Source of the DNA: Shimia sp.
GTDB lineage: Bacteria > Pseudomonadota > Alphaproteobacteria > Rhodobacterales > Rhodobacteraceae
Assembly (NCBI RefSeq): GCF_022448905.1
Contig: NZ_JAKVCW010000002.1
Span: 62,001-126,000, forward strand
DNA: 64,000 nucleotides
Direction of reading: 5' to 3'
Shown: positions 9,565 to 18,725 of the stretch, one piece after another
How the letters are laid out: every line of letters begins with the position of its first letter
How positions within the stretch are numbered: position 1 is the stretch's first letter
Program-made: the position numbers and the translations under genes
The notes under the pieces: model-generated
What the model was told of the DNA's origin: nothing
The model's input: the letters and a program-made list of their open reading frames with translations, nothing else
Databases searched by the model: none

Positions 9565-10938
9565 ATGCCCCTCACCCGCCGCCAATTCCTCGCCAGCACC
9601 GCCGCCCTGGCCCTGACGCCCAAAACCAGCCTTGCGGCCACCACTCCGGTGATCGAGGCCACCACAGGCCGCGTGCAGCTGATTGATGCGGAGTTTGGCG
9701 ACTATCCGGAAACCGAGATCTGGGGCTACAACGGGTCTGTTCCGGGCCCGCTCCTACGCTTCAAACAGGGCGACACACTCAAACAAGAGCTGCTCAACAG
9801 CCTGCCAAGCCCGACCGCAATCCACTGGCACGGCATCCGCGTGCCCAACGCCATGGACGGCGTGCCCGGTATGACCCAGGACGCGGTGCCCACTGGTGAC
9901 CGCTTCCACTACGAATTCCCGCTCAAAGACGCCGGCACCTACTGGTACCACTCCCACAACCAATCCACCGAACAGGTCGCCCGTGGCCTCTATGGCGTGG
10001 TTGTGGTGGAGGAAACCAACGCGCCGGACGTGGACCACGACATTGTGGTGGTACTGGACGATTGGCGGCTCAGCGACGAGGCCCAGATCACTGATGATTT
10101 TGGCGCCATGCACGACTGGACCCACGCCGGACGGCTTGGCAACTACATTCACGCACAGCTGTCTGAGCAGCCGGACTCTGTGCCGGAAAACGCCCGCCTG
10201 CGCCTGCGCTTTGTCAACGTTGCCACCGACCGCGTCATCACCGTCTCCGTACAAGGCGGCGACGGCAAACTGGTCGCCCGCGACGGCATGCCGTTAGATA
10301 CACCCGAACCGCTCGACGCCATGCCCTTTGGCCCGGCCGAGCGCGCCGATGTGATCATCGACGCCCAAGTCAATGAGGCCAACGCACTACAAATTGTCCT
10401 GCATGAAGGCGACACCGGCTACCTGCTGAAGGAGATCCCCATCTCCGGCACCCAACCCGCCCGCGCCGCGATCCAGCCCCTGCCTGCCAACCCCATGCCA
10501 CGCCTCGCCGACCTCAGCGATGCCATAACCGTGCCCCTACATATGGAAGGCGGTGCCATGGGCGGCCTACGCGAAGCCACCTACCAGGGTGAAACACTCG
10601 ACGTGCGCAGCCTGGTCGACAAAGGCCAGGTCTGGGCCTTCAATGCCCAGGCCGGTCTCAGCGACACCCCACTGGTGGAAGTCTCCCAAGGCCAGATCGT
10701 GCGCATCCCGATGCAAAACGACACGTCCTTTGCCCACGCCATGCACCTGCACGGCACCCATTTTCAGGAGGTCCTGCCCGACGGCAGCTTTGGCCCCCTC
10801 AAAGACACCGTTCTGATGCAGCCCCGCGAATCCCGCGAAATCGCCTTCATCGCCGGCGCACCGGGCAAGTGGCTGATGCACTGTCACATGCTGTCTCACG
10901 CCGCCGCAGGCATGCGCACCTGGATCAGGGTGGTGTAA
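9565..10938 (+). CDS. Multicopper oxidase, Tat-exported
   Basis: A 457-residue three-domain copper oxidase. The twin-arginine signal (LTRRQFLASTAAL) fits export of a folded copper enzyme. All copper sites are visible: HWHG (87-90), HSH (129-131), HAMHLHGTHF in the last domain, and HCHMLSH, which supplies the T1 cysteine and histidine. The T1 axial residue appears to be Met, in the run AAAGM. The family oxidises phenols, metal ions (Cu(I), Fe(II), Mn(II)) or other donors with O2. No CopB/CopC-type partners are next to it; the preceding cytochrome c suggests a respiratory or detoxification link. Confidence 0.92.
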   Translation: MPLTRRQFLASTAALALTPKTSLAATTPVIEATTGRVQLIDAEFGDYPETEIWGYNGSVPGPLLRFKQGDTLKQELLNSLPSPTAIHWHGIRVPNAMDGVPGMTQDAVPTGDRFHYEFPLKDAGTYWYHSHNQSTEQVARGLYGVVVVEETNAPDVDHDIVVVLDDWRLSDEAQITDDFGAMHDWTHAGRLGNYIHAQLSEQPDSVPENARLRLRFVNVATDRVITVSVQGGDGKLVARDGMPLDTPEPLDAMPFGPAERADVIIDAQVNEANALQIVLHEGDTGYLLKEIPISGTQPARAAIQPLPANPMPRLADLSDAITVPLHMEGGAMGGLREATYQGETLDVRSLVDKGQVWAFNAQAGLSDTPLVEVSQGQIVRIPMQNDTSFAHAMHLHGTHFQEVLPDGSFGPLKDTVLMQPRESREIAFIAGAPGKWLMHCHMLSHAAAGMRTWIRVV

Positions 10939-11065
10939 AAAATCTCGCGCACCCTGCGGTGTCTCAGCCACATTGCGCATAAAACCCCACACGATCCCTT
11001 GAGAAAGCGACACAACCACCACAAGTATCAGACAGAGTTTCTACCCCACTTACCATTTGGACTTT

Positions 11066-12376
11066 ATGCGTTTTACCTCTTTTCCTTTTAGGCCCGCCTA
11101 CCTTGTGCTCGCAGGTCTTCTCTCTATCTCCTCCGCGCCCACTTCCGCACAAGACATATTCTCAGTCGAAGACAAGGGCGGCCTGCACGGCGCATACATT
11201 GTTCCCATCGAAGACTTTAACCGTGTCGATGTGCAGTTGATTGTCCTGTCCGGCGCCTATGATGATCCGGACCCGTCCGGCACAGCGCATTTAACAGAAC
11301 ACCTTGCCGCTTTCTCTGCGGACGCCGCCGTCCTAGATCGGGCACGCGAACGCGATCTGAACGCCGCCACCTACGATGCAGCCACAATCTACACCAACTC
11401 AGGCGCTCCTGAAGATTTGGAAACAGTTCTCCGCCTGTCCAGAGCAGTATTGGATACCCCTGTTCTTCCAGAGGGGTTTGCCGAAAGTGAAATTGGCATT
11501 GTCGAGCGGGAAACCTTCCTGAGAGAGCGGCAATACCCAGCTAGATGGCTCAAACGCTTGGCTTTACAGGACCTCTACGGCACCCCACGGGGCCGCGCCA
11601 GCAGCACTGTGGCAGACTTGCCAAACTTGAACCTTGACGCCGCCTATCGCTTCCATGCGAAGCACTATGTGCCCTCCAATGTCACGGTCATTGTCTCCGG
11701 CAAAATTGACCAAATGCAAGCGGCAAACCTTGTCAGCCAGATCTTCGGCGACACACAGGCGACGCCACCACCCGCCAAACCCTGGCTGGACCAGAAACCA
11801 GATCCAAACCTCAATTCCGTGAAGTACATTGAAACCAACCGATTGCCTCGGGACACTTTGCAGTTTGCCAAGTTTATCGACTTTAAAGACCACGACAGCA
11901 GTTTTGACCTCCAAGGCGCCTTCTTTCTCAGCGCGGAAATCCTGAACACACGTATTCAAAACGCCTTACATTTTGATGATGTGCGGTTCTTGGACGTCGA
12001 GGTTGACTGGTACTTTGCCAAAAACGCTGATCTGGAAATGTCCCTACGTGTTGAATTGATGCCTGGCTTCGAACTTGGTGAGGCCCGCCGTCGCCTGCGC
12101 AGCACCCTCTTGCTATTGCTTAGAGACCCAATCAGCGCCGAAGAAATCAAACGCGCCCGCCAGAAGGATGTGGTGAGTGCTCAAAATGCCTCCCGCGACC
12201 CGGCGGACATACGGTGGTTCCTGAAAAACTTGGCCGCTGATGGTTTTCCCCCGTTCAGCCCAACGCTCTACATCGACATGATCAACGCCACCACCGATCA
12301 GGAGGTGCTGGATTTTGCCATCAAAGCCATGAGGCCCTCGGCCACCGCCACCATTTTGGCCAAGAAGGTAGACTGA
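11066..12376 (+). CDS. M16-family zinc peptidase, catalytic subunit
   Basis: A 436-residue secreted protein with signal peptide (cleavage near SAQ-D, residue 29). The inverted zinc motif HxxEH is intact (His75, Glu78, His79 in AHLTEHLAAFS), and a glutamate in IVERETF (about 147-149) is in the expected place for the third zinc ligand. A TTG nine bases upstream is possible, but the ATG at 11066 gives the natural signal peptide. Its stop codon is one base before the next gene, which encodes a motif-less M16 partner. The pair resembles alpha/beta heterodimers of the pitrilysin family, in which one subunit cuts and the other binds substrate. Confidence 0.87.
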   Translation: MRFTSFPFRPAYLVLAGLLSISSAPTSAQDIFSVEDKGGLHGAYIVPIEDFNRVDVQLIVLSGAYDDPDPSGTAHLTEHLAAFSADAAVLDRARERDLNAATYDAATIYTNSGAPEDLETVLRLSRAVLDTPVLPEGFAESEIGIVERETFLRERQYPARWLKRLALQDLYGTPRGRASSTVADLPNLNLDAAYRFHAKHYVPSNVTVIVSGKIDQMQAANLVSQIFGDTQATPPPAKPWLDQKPDPNLNSVKYIETNRLPRDTLQFAKFIDFKDHDSSFDLQGAFFLSAEILNTRIQNALHFDDVRFLDVEVDWYFAKNADLEMSLRVELMPGFELGEARRRLRSTLLLLLRDPISAEEIKRARQKDVVSAQNASRDPADIRWFLKNLAADGFPPFSPTLYIDMINATTDQEVLDFAIKAMRPSATATILAKKVD

Positions 12377-12377
12377 C

Positions 12378-13763
12378 ATGCACGCCCTCCTCCGAGCTCT
12401 GACCGCCGTCCTGCTGCTCTCACTTGGCACCTTCTCCGCTCCGCAGGCCCGTGCTGAGCTCATCGCAGCCAACCACAAAACCGACACCGTCTACCTGCAC
12501 CCTCTGCGCAATGGCCTCTCCGCGCTAACCCTTGTTTGGCCGCTCGGACAAGTCACAGAAGACCGTGCGCTGGCGTTGCAAGCTGGTTTGCGCAGTGTTC
12601 TTTTTGGTGGCACGGCCTCACGCTCCCCTCAGGACGTCGTCGAATACATCAGAGTGAAGGGCATCCGCCAAAGCGTCTCCACAACACGCCGCCACTTGCT
12701 GCTCACGATCACCGCGCCAAAGGAGGTCTTTCCCGAAACACTTGTGCATCTGGAAAACCTCCTGATGGAGCCAACCTACACCTCAGGCTGGTATCAACGG
12801 GAGCGCGAAACAGTCCGCTATGCGCACGCCACGCTTTCCCGAAACCCAGATGATGTGCGCGCCGAACTACAAGGCTACCTCTCCCATCAAGCTGGTGAAG
12901 CAGACCCGGCGGAACTGGGACCCACCTTTCGCTTCGGCCGTCCAAGTCAGGCCATTCTGCGTTCCGGTGACCCGGTGGTGGAGCAACGCCTTGCCAAGCT
13001 GCTGAGCAAACTCTCACAACCCGCCATAGGTGTCAGGATCACCCTGCCCAAATGGCTTGAGTCCAGACTGGACCGCAAACGGTTTCCTTTTGAACTGCCC
13101 ACCGGCACCATTCATTTTCAGGACCCCACATCCAGCGAAATGCTAATCATCCTGGCGCGGGCGGAAGTCTTTGAGGACGAGCCACAGATGGTTGGGGCAA
13201 ACCTGCTTATGAATCATATCGGCGCAAGCGCGAACTCCGACATGTTCCGGATTTTACGCCAGGAGATGCGCGCCTCTTATGACCCGCGCAGCTACTTTGA
13301 TATCGTTGACAAAAACCGGGCGGTGCTGCTGCTCAGTGCGACGGTTAAGGCAGACAATTGGCCGCGAATTTATGACGAGATCGGCGAGATCTACCAATCT
13401 ACGCACAGCGGGAATGTGCCAACATCAATCCTGACGTTGCTGCACCAAGATGCGCAAAAGCTCTTCATTGAACGTTTCTTCCACAATCCGATCTGGAGCG
13501 TCAATCAACTCCTGCGCGAATTCCCCAATGGGGTCAAAGGTAACGTAGTCCTGCCTATCATCGACGCAATTGATGATGCCTCCCCAAGAGACATCATCGC
13601 CAACGCGGACAGCCATCTACCGCCGCTGGACGACTACCTTCTGATCCTGATCGGTGGCGGTCCCGCCCCTACGGCGGAGCTGAGGGCCAACGGCTACTGC
13701 ACCCTGCCGCCCAACACGCCCCTCAAGCATTGCCTGACGCAGCTCGCCACAGTCGCCAACTAG
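12378..13763 (+). CDS. M16-family peptidase, non-catalytic partner subunit
   Basis: A 461-residue exported protein (signal peptide to about residue 26, ARA-E). It has the M16 fold pattern (HPLRNGLSALTLVW... and, in the second half, the M16C-like stretch SDMFRILRQEMRASYDPRSYFD), but no HxxEH motif at the place where its neighbour has one. It starts one base after the stop codon of the catalytic subunit gene, so the two are almost certainly translationally coupled and form a periplasmic heterodimer. The substrate is unknown. Confidence 0.85.
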   Translation: MHALLRALTAVLLLSLGTFSAPQARAELIAANHKTDTVYLHPLRNGLSALTLVWPLGQVTEDRALALQAGLRSVLFGGTASRSPQDVVEYIRVKGIRQSVSTTRRHLLLTITAPKEVFPETLVHLENLLMEPTYTSGWYQRERETVRYAHATLSRNPDDVRAELQGYLSHQAGEADPAELGPTFRFGRPSQAILRSGDPVVEQRLAKLLSKLSQPAIGVRITLPKWLESRLDRKRFPFELPTGTIHFQDPTSSEMLIILARAEVFEDEPQMVGANLLMNHIGASANSDMFRILRQEMRASYDPRSYFDIVDKNRAVLLLSATVKADNWPRIYDEIGEIYQSTHSGNVPTSILTLLHQDAQKLFIERFFHNPIWSVNQLLREFPNGVKGNVVLPIIDAIDDASPRDIIANADSHLPPLDDYLLILIGGGPAPTAELRANGYCTLPPNTPLKHCLTQLATVAN

Positions 13764-13822
13764 CGCTCACAAAATCCACCCCCTGCGGGCCGGCCATAAC
13801 CGCGGGCCCGCAACAACATGGA

Positions 13823-14203
13823 TCACCGGAACAGGATCATCCCCGCGCCTTCCAGTTTGTTCGGCTCCGTCACCTTAAACGGCCCGATCTCGCCACCGTC
13901 AGTTGCAAAAAACACAAGATCACGGTTGCGCATTTCCCATTGTTTGGCGCTGGTGATTGCCTGATCGGTGCAAGCCCGCAGCCCCAGATCATGCGGGCTG
14001 GCGTCCGTGACCTTAAGCTCCACCAGACAAATCTCCCCATCACTCTGCCGCAGCTTCCAGCGGCCGGAGAAGTTCTTGGGCGAATAGGTGGTGTTATTGG
14101 CGCCAATCACCGGGGTTTGATCGGCAACGGCAACTAAGACCTGCCCGGTAATTCCGCCAACAAAAGCGGCCGCAATAACAATAGGCTTCAGAACAAAAGT
14201 CAT
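13823..14203 (-). CDS. Periplasmic AprI/Inh-like protease inhibitor candidate
   Basis: A 126-residue exported protein. I place the start at the ATG at 14203 (GGACG ahead), which gives a signal peptide ending near residue 27. The mature part matches the pattern of the AprI/Inh metalloprotease-inhibitor barrel: SGRWKLR with Trp49, a first cysteine in GEICLVEL (Cys59), a second in LRACTD (Cys78), then Trp89 and an FFATDGGEIGPF strand. It is convergent with the M16 gene pair, whose zinc-peptidase activity makes the neighbourhood suggestive. The family call is from motif resemblance only. Confidence 0.6.
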   Translation of the reverse strand: MTFVLKPIVIAAAFVGGITGQVLVAVADQTPVIGANNTTYSPKNFSGRWKLRQSDGEICLVELKVTDASPHDLGLRACTDQAITSAKQWEMRNRDLVFFATDGGEIGPFKVTEPNKLEGAGMILFR

Positions 14204-14275
14204 CAAAACGTCCTTGGTCAAAAAATCAATGACGCCATATTGCCGGAAAAATTGTTCACGCCAAGACACTTCTCC

Positions 14276-15160
14276 CTAAAGGAGACCCTCCCGCCAACCA
14301 TGTTTCGGCGCAAAGCCAACCATCTCTTTGGCCTTTTTGTTGGCATAAAACGTCTCGTGTTCGCCCATCTCGCCGCGCACTTCAACGCCTTTATAAAACT
14401 GCGCGATCACCTGATCCGAGAGGATGCCAACCGAGCTGTCATCATTGGCCACGTTGAACACCTCATAGCCCAGCCCATCGGTCTTTAGACAACAGTCCAC
14501 CATATGCCCCAGATCCCGTGCATCGATATAGGCAAAGATATTGCGCCGCCGCCGGGCGGGATCTTTGACAAAGGCCGGGAACATATCGGCGTACTCATGC
14601 GGCTCGATCACATTGTTGATGCGCAACCCATAGATGTCGCTGCCGGTGCGCGCTTGAAAACTGCGCGCGGTGGCCTCGTTACAGACTTTGGACATGGCGT
14701 AGCTGTCATGCGGCACGGTGGGGTGGGTCTCATCCACTGGCACGAAGTCGGGCTTCACTTCCCCATCAGCAAAACACACGCCATAAGTTGTTTCTGAACT
14801 GGCAAAGATCACTTTGGGAATGCCAAGCTTCACCGCCGCCTCGATCACATTGTACGTACTTAAGGTGTTCTGCCGAAAACACTCGCCATCCGTGCCGATC
14901 ATCACCCGCGGCACCGCCGCAAAATGCACCACCGCATCATAAGTCGGCACACCCGTGCCCGCGTCCAACTCGTGAAAGTCGGTAAACTGCGACATCGCGC
15001 CAATCACTTGCCCCGCATCACAGAGATCAATCAGCAGTTCAGAACAGTCCAACCCAGAAGGCACGCGATCCGCATTGACCACATGATGCCCCTGCGCCTG
15101 CAAATGCCGAATGGCCCATTTGCCCGCTTTGCCACTGCCCCCTGTAAAGAAAACCCGCAT
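14276..15160 (-). CDS. NAD(P)-dependent epimerase/dehydratase (extended SDR)
   Basis: A 294-residue extended short-chain dehydrogenase. The Rossmann glycine motif is TGGSGKAGKW at residues 6-15, and the catalytic tyrosine and lysine are in DSYAMSK, with an upstream serine pair in FASSETTYG. Proteins of this group act on nucleotide sugars or similar hydroxyl compounds, but the substrate is not evident. It lies 72 bases downstream of the start of the inhibitor-like gene on the same strand. Confidence 0.85.
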   Translation of the reverse strand: MRVFFTGGSGKAGKWAIRHLQAQGHHVVNADRVPSGLDCSELLIDLCDAGQVIGAMSQFTDFHELDAGTGVPTYDAVVHFAAVPRVMIGTDGECFRQNTLSTYNVIEAAVKLGIPKVIFASSETTYGVCFADGEVKPDFVPVDETHPTVPHDSYAMSKVCNEATARSFQARTGSDIYGLRINNVIEPHEYADMFPAFVKDPARRRRNIFAYIDARDLGHMVDCCLKTDGLGYEVFNVANDDSSVGILSDQVIAQFYKGVEVRGEMGEHETFYANKKAKEMVGFAPKHGWREGLL

Positions 15161-15251
15161 CGCATTCCCCGCCTGTCATCCTAGAAAGCCAACCGCACGA
15201 TGCGCCACATGCCGAGGTGAGGCAAGTCTGGCACCGGCACTCGTCACAAAC

Positions 15252-15280
15252 AAAAAAGCCCCGCACATCGGCGGGGCTTT
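15252..15280 (-). terminator. Rho-independent terminator behind the NTF2-like gene
   Basis: On the minus strand a perfect 10-bp stem (AAAGCCCCGC / GCGGGGCTTT) with a 6-base loop runs into six T. It ends the transcript of the gene at 15301-15774. The stem is flanked by A and T on both sides and could act in both directions. Confidence 0.88.
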
Positions 15281-15300
15281 CCCATAAACTCTCTCAACCC

Positions 15301-15774
15301 TTAAGGCTGATACGGCAACGAGCTGTGGTGCTGCACAATCCGCAACGTGCCGTCGGCGTCTTTCTTGTAGCCAAAGCTCTTGTCGACCTTGGTCACGTTG
15401 CCGTCCTTGTCGGTCAGGATCACCCAGCCCATCCACATAGCCACATCGCCTTCGATGAAGCTTGCGGAGGTCACGCTTTCCATCTCACGCCAGCCCTTGA
15501 TGCCAAAGCCACCGTCCAGTGGGTACTCTTCGTCATGGCCTACAAAATACGACAGCGCGCCCTTTTTGGTTGGGCGGAAGGTTTGATCACCGCTGGCCAA
15601 AGTTGGCTTGAACAACACAGGGCCCAGATTGTAGCCATAAGCCGCGTCCAGAACCCCTTCGGCCACAGGTCGCGCTTCCTCAATTCCGCCCGCCTCATAG
15701 GCTTTGGAAATCGCCACAAGGCCCGCGCCCCAGGCTTCACGTGCTGCGCTCAGTTCGGATTCAGTGATGGCCAC
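15301..15774 (-). CDS. SnoaL/NTF2-like protein of unknown role
   Basis: A 157-residue soluble protein. The frame is open further upstream, but AGAGAGGGA precedes a GTG at 15774 and gives the natural start MAITESEL. Features are an N-terminal helix pair, LGPVLFKPTL, and a C-terminal sheet region (VAMWMGWVILTDKDGNVTKVDKSFGYKK) typical of small cone-shaped NTF2 folds. As far as I recall, homologues in roseobacters are often labelled phosphoribosyl-AMP cyclohydrolase, but the cysteine and aspartate motifs of HisI are absent, so I do not adopt that name. Confidence 0.65.
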   Translation of the reverse strand: MAITESELSAAREAWGAGLVAISKAYEAGGIEEARPVAEGVLDAAYGYNLGPVLFKPTLASGDQTFRPTKKGALSYFVGHDEEYPLDGGFGIKGWREMESVTSASFIEGDVAMWMGWVILTDKDGNVTKVDKSFGYKKDADGTLRIVQHHSSLPYQP

Positions 15775-15935
15775 GATAGAGTCCCTCTCTCTAACTAGAA
15801 GCAAATTTGAGCCTATGTGGATGACCGCACTTATCGTTTCAAGACATTGCGTGTCGGTTTTTTGCAAAAATCAGCGCCGCCGCCGTCCCCAACGTCACCC
15901 TTGCGCACAGCTTGGGCACAACTAGCCTGCGCCGT

Positions 15936-16796
15936 ATGCAGATGACATGGCACCACAGCAAGCTCTCCGGCGGCACCGCTGCCGCTTGGCAGAACACCGG
16001 CACCGGCCCAACCGTGGTCTTTCACCACGCCACGGCGCTTGGCCCGCGCTGCTACGCGCCGTTTCTCTCCGAACTTGGCGACAGCTATCACCTCAAAGCG
16101 CTCGCCATGCGCCCCTTGTGGCAAGACGCCCCTCCGCCCAATCCTCGGCGCGAGTGGGATCTCTTTGCCGACGATATGATCGAATGGATCGAGGCCACGC
16201 AAAAGGCACCGGTTCTGGCCATGGGCCACTCCATCGGCGCGGCCACCACCGCCATGGCCGCCGTGAAACGCCCTGACCTGTTCAAAGGCCTTGTGCTGAT
16301 TGAGCCCTCCGGAGTCACCCGCCGCATCCGCCTGCTGCTCAAGCTGCTGCCCTACCGCCTGCGCCAAACCAAAGGCCCCGCCGCCGAAGTGCTCAGCGGC
16401 CCCACCCAGTGGCCAGACCTCGCGTCTACCTTTGCTTTTTACCGCGCCTCCAAAGCCTACCGCCGCTTTGACGACGCCACCCTGCACGGCCTGATCGAGG
16501 CGCTCACCGTACCCGACAGTGCCGGTATCAAACTGGAATACCCGCGCAACTGGGAGGCACACCTCTACGCAACCCCGCCGCTGATCCTGCCAACCCTCAA
16601 ACGCCTCACCGTGCCGACCGAGGTCATCATCGGCAAACCCTCGCTATTCATGGACCCGTCCATCGCCCGCAGCCTGCGCAACAGCCGCCCGGACATGACC
16701 TTCCAGTCTCTACCCGACTATGGCCACCTGCTGCCACTGGAAGCCCCCGCCAAGGTCGCCGCTGCCGCCCGCACCGCCCTGGACCGTCTCAGCTAA
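15936..16796 (+). CDS. Alpha/beta-hydrolase
   Basis: A 286-residue alpha/beta-hydrolase. The oxyanion-side stretch VVFHHATALGPR is followed by the nucleophile elbow GHSIGAATT, and a C-terminal histidine lies in DYGHLLPLE. An acid residue is expected near IIGKPSLFMDPS. There is no signal peptide. The start is uncertain between ATG codons at 15936 and 15942; neither has a strong ribosome site. The substrate is unknown. Confidence 0.82.
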   Translation: MQMTWHHSKLSGGTAAAWQNTGTGPTVVFHHATALGPRCYAPFLSELGDSYHLKALAMRPLWQDAPPPNPRREWDLFADDMIEWIEATQKAPVLAMGHSIGAATTAMAAVKRPDLFKGLVLIEPSGVTRRIRLLLKLLPYRLRQTKGPAAEVLSGPTQWPDLASTFAFYRASKAYRRFDDATLHGLIEALTVPDSAGIKLEYPRNWEAHLYATPPLILPTLKRLTVPTEVIIGKPSLFMDPSIARSLRNSRPDMTFQSLPDYGHLLPLEAPAKVAAAARTALDRLS

Positions 16797-16866
16797 CGCC
16801 TTTCCGCTTGCCTCCGCTACGCCAAGCTGCCCCTATGTCGCCAACCATAGACACCGGACACAGCCC

Positions 16867-17292
16867 ATGACCGCAGACCAAATCATCGCCCACCTCAACC
16901 TCGCCCCGCATCCAGAGGGCGGCCACTACCGCCAGACCTGGATTGCAGAAAGCGAAGACGACACCCGCCCCGCAGGCACATCAATTTACTTTCTGTTGAA
17001 AGCAGGCGAAACCTCGCACTGGCACCGCGTCGATGCCGCCGAAATCTGGCACCACTACGCCGGCGCGCCGCTGATCCTGTCGCTTGCAGAAACCGACAAA
17101 GGCCCCGCCGCCGATCACGTGCTGGGCCCCGACCTCGCCGCCGGCCAATTTCCGCAACTGATCGCGCCCAAGGACCACTGGCAAGCCGCCCGCAGCACCG
17201 GCGACTGGACCCTAGTGGGCTGCACCGTCTCCCCGGCGTTTCAATTTGAGGGCTTTGAATTGGCCGCCCCGGGTTTCGACATCCCGCGCTAA
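16867..17292 (+). CDS. Cupin of the DUF985 family
   Basis: A 141-residue single-domain cupin. The DUF985 hallmark HPEGGHYRQTW stands near the N-terminus, followed by SIYFLLKAGETSHWHRVDAAEIWHHYAG, which contains the candidate metal-binding histidines. The start at 16867 fits the family length; the frame is open upstream but runs through the preceding gene. It follows the hydrolase by 70 bases and may be co-transcribed. The biochemical function of the family is not settled. Confidence 0.85.
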   Translation: MTADQIIAHLNLAPHPEGGHYRQTWIAESEDDTRPAGTSIYFLLKAGETSHWHRVDAAEIWHHYAGAPLILSLAETDKGPAADHVLGPDLAAGQFPQLIAPKDHWQAARSTGDWTLVGCTVSPAFQFEGFELAAPGFDIPR

Positions 17293-17320
17293 GCCCACGA
17301 CATTGCCCTGCCGCAAGGGC

Positions 17321-17448
17321 GGGCTGCGCCTGCCTGCCCCCCGGCAGGCGCATTGAAACCCTGTAAAATCTCTGCACGGCGACACTTTATTGAAGCGTCT
17401 TCAAAGCAACTGTTGCTGCGAAAGCGCCTACCCAGGCAGGCGCAGCCC
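17321..17448. repeat. Inverted repeat element between convergent genes
   Basis: A perfect 16-bp inverted repeat, 17321-17336 against 17433-17448 (arms GGGCTGCGCCTGCCTG and its complement), with a 96-base spacer. A third copy of the core GGCAGGCGCA at 17343-17352 pairs with the left arm to make a local 10-bp hairpin. It sits between the cupin gene and anmK, which converge here. It may work as a two-way terminator or be a small palindromic repeat element; there is no T run. Confidence 0.6.
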
Positions 17449-17455
17449 TTATCCC

Positions 17456-18565
17456 CTAGCCCTCCGGCTCACTCACCGTGCCACCGCCGACCAGCGCCAT
17501 CACCCCCGTGGTGCTCGGACAGCTTGTCGGCAAACCCCGCGCCACCCGCACGGCCAAATAGGCAAAGGCCTGCGCCTCCAGCATATCGCCATCCAGCCCA
17601 ACCTCCTCCACCGGCACCACCGGACAGTCCAGTGACACCCGCAGCATCTCCATCAGCACCGGATTGTGCCGCCCCCCACCAGTGACCAACACGCGGCCCG
17701 GCGCTTCGGGACAATGCCCCATGCCCTGCGCCACCGCCGCAGCACACATCGCGGTCATCGTCGCAGCCGCATCCTCGTCCGACAGCTCGCGCACCAGATC
17801 CATCATCTCTGGAAAATCGTTTCGATCCAGTGACTTCGGCGGCATTCTTGAGAAATACGCCTCCTGCAAAAACAGCTCCAGCGCCCCTGTAGCAACCGTG
17901 CCCTGCGCAGCGACTTTGCCGCCTTCATCAAAAGCCAAATCCCGCCGCGCGCGCAGCATATCGTTCAGCGGCGCATTGGCGGGGCCGGTGTCAAACGCCA
18001 ACAACGCCCCTTCGTCTTCCGGCGCCGCCTTACGCGGATCCACCCAGGTGATGTTGCCCACGCCCCCAAGGTTCAAAAACACCACAGGCTCCGTTGCGCC
18101 AAACCACTTGGCACAGGCAAAATGGAAAAACGGCGCCAGCGGCGCCCCTTCACCGCCCAGCTCCACATCGGCTGAACGGAAGTCCCAAACAACCGGCACG
18201 CCCAGCGCCTCGGCCAAGGCTTGCCCATCGCCCACCTGACAGGTCCCACGCCCACGCGGCTCATGCGCCAGCGTCTGCCCGTGAAAGCCAACCAGATCGA
18301 CGTTTTCAAACCCGCTCAACACCTCGGCATGGGCCGCCTCAATCACCGCCGCAGCCGCCTCTGCCTCCGCCCCGGACCACTGGCCCAGCGCCTGCGTTAG
18401 AACCGCCTGCTCGTCTTCGGAATAGCCCCGATAGGCCGTTGCCCCAAACCCATGGATCACCTGCCCATCGGTCTGAACCACAGCCGCATCCACACCGTCC
18501 AGTGACGTGCCTGACATCGCGCCCAGCGCGGTCACAACCGCCGCCTCACCCTGGCCCTTCAACAT
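17456..18565 (-). CDS. anmK: Anhydro-N-acetylmuramic acid kinase
   Basis: A 369-residue sugar kinase that phosphorylates 1,6-anhydro-MurNAc to MurNAc-6-phosphate in peptidoglycan recycling. Family marks are [14 protein letters not shown] at the N-terminus, [35 protein letters not shown] and [14 protein letters not shown]. The ATG at 18565 is preceded by AAAAGGATAAGG. It works downstream of NagZ, whose gene is at 58.5 kb. In related genomes anmK is usually next to divergent tyrS; here two genes lie between them. Confidence 0.95.
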   Translation of the reverse strand: MLKGQGEAAVVTALGAMSGTSLDGVDAAVVQTDGQVIHGFGATAYRGYSEDEQAVLTQALGQWSGAEAEAAAAVIEAAHAEVLSGFENVDLVGFHGQTLAHEPRGRGTCQVGDGQALAEALGVPVVWDFRSADVELGGEGAPLAPFFHFACAKWFGATEPVVFLNLGGVGNITWVDPRKAAPEDEGALLAFDTGPANAPLNDMLRARRDLAFDEGGKVAAQGTVATGALELFLQEAYFSRMPPKSLDRNDFPEMMDLVRELSDEDAAATMTAMCAAAVAQGMGHCPEAPGRVLVTGGGRHNPVLMEMLRVSLDCPVVPVEEVGLDGDMLEAQAFAYLAVRVARGLPTSCPSTTGVMALVGGGTVSEPEG

Positions 18566-18725
18566 GGCCTTATCCTTTTGGTTTGCCCACCTATGCCGCG
18601 CCTGGGCACGGTGGCAAAACCTTAAAGGATCAGCCCCCCAAATCGCCAGCCCAAAACGGAATCGCCCCACGCTCTGTGTGTAATTTCCAGAACGTGGGGC
18701 GGCCTTTAAACGGCACGCACCGGCT

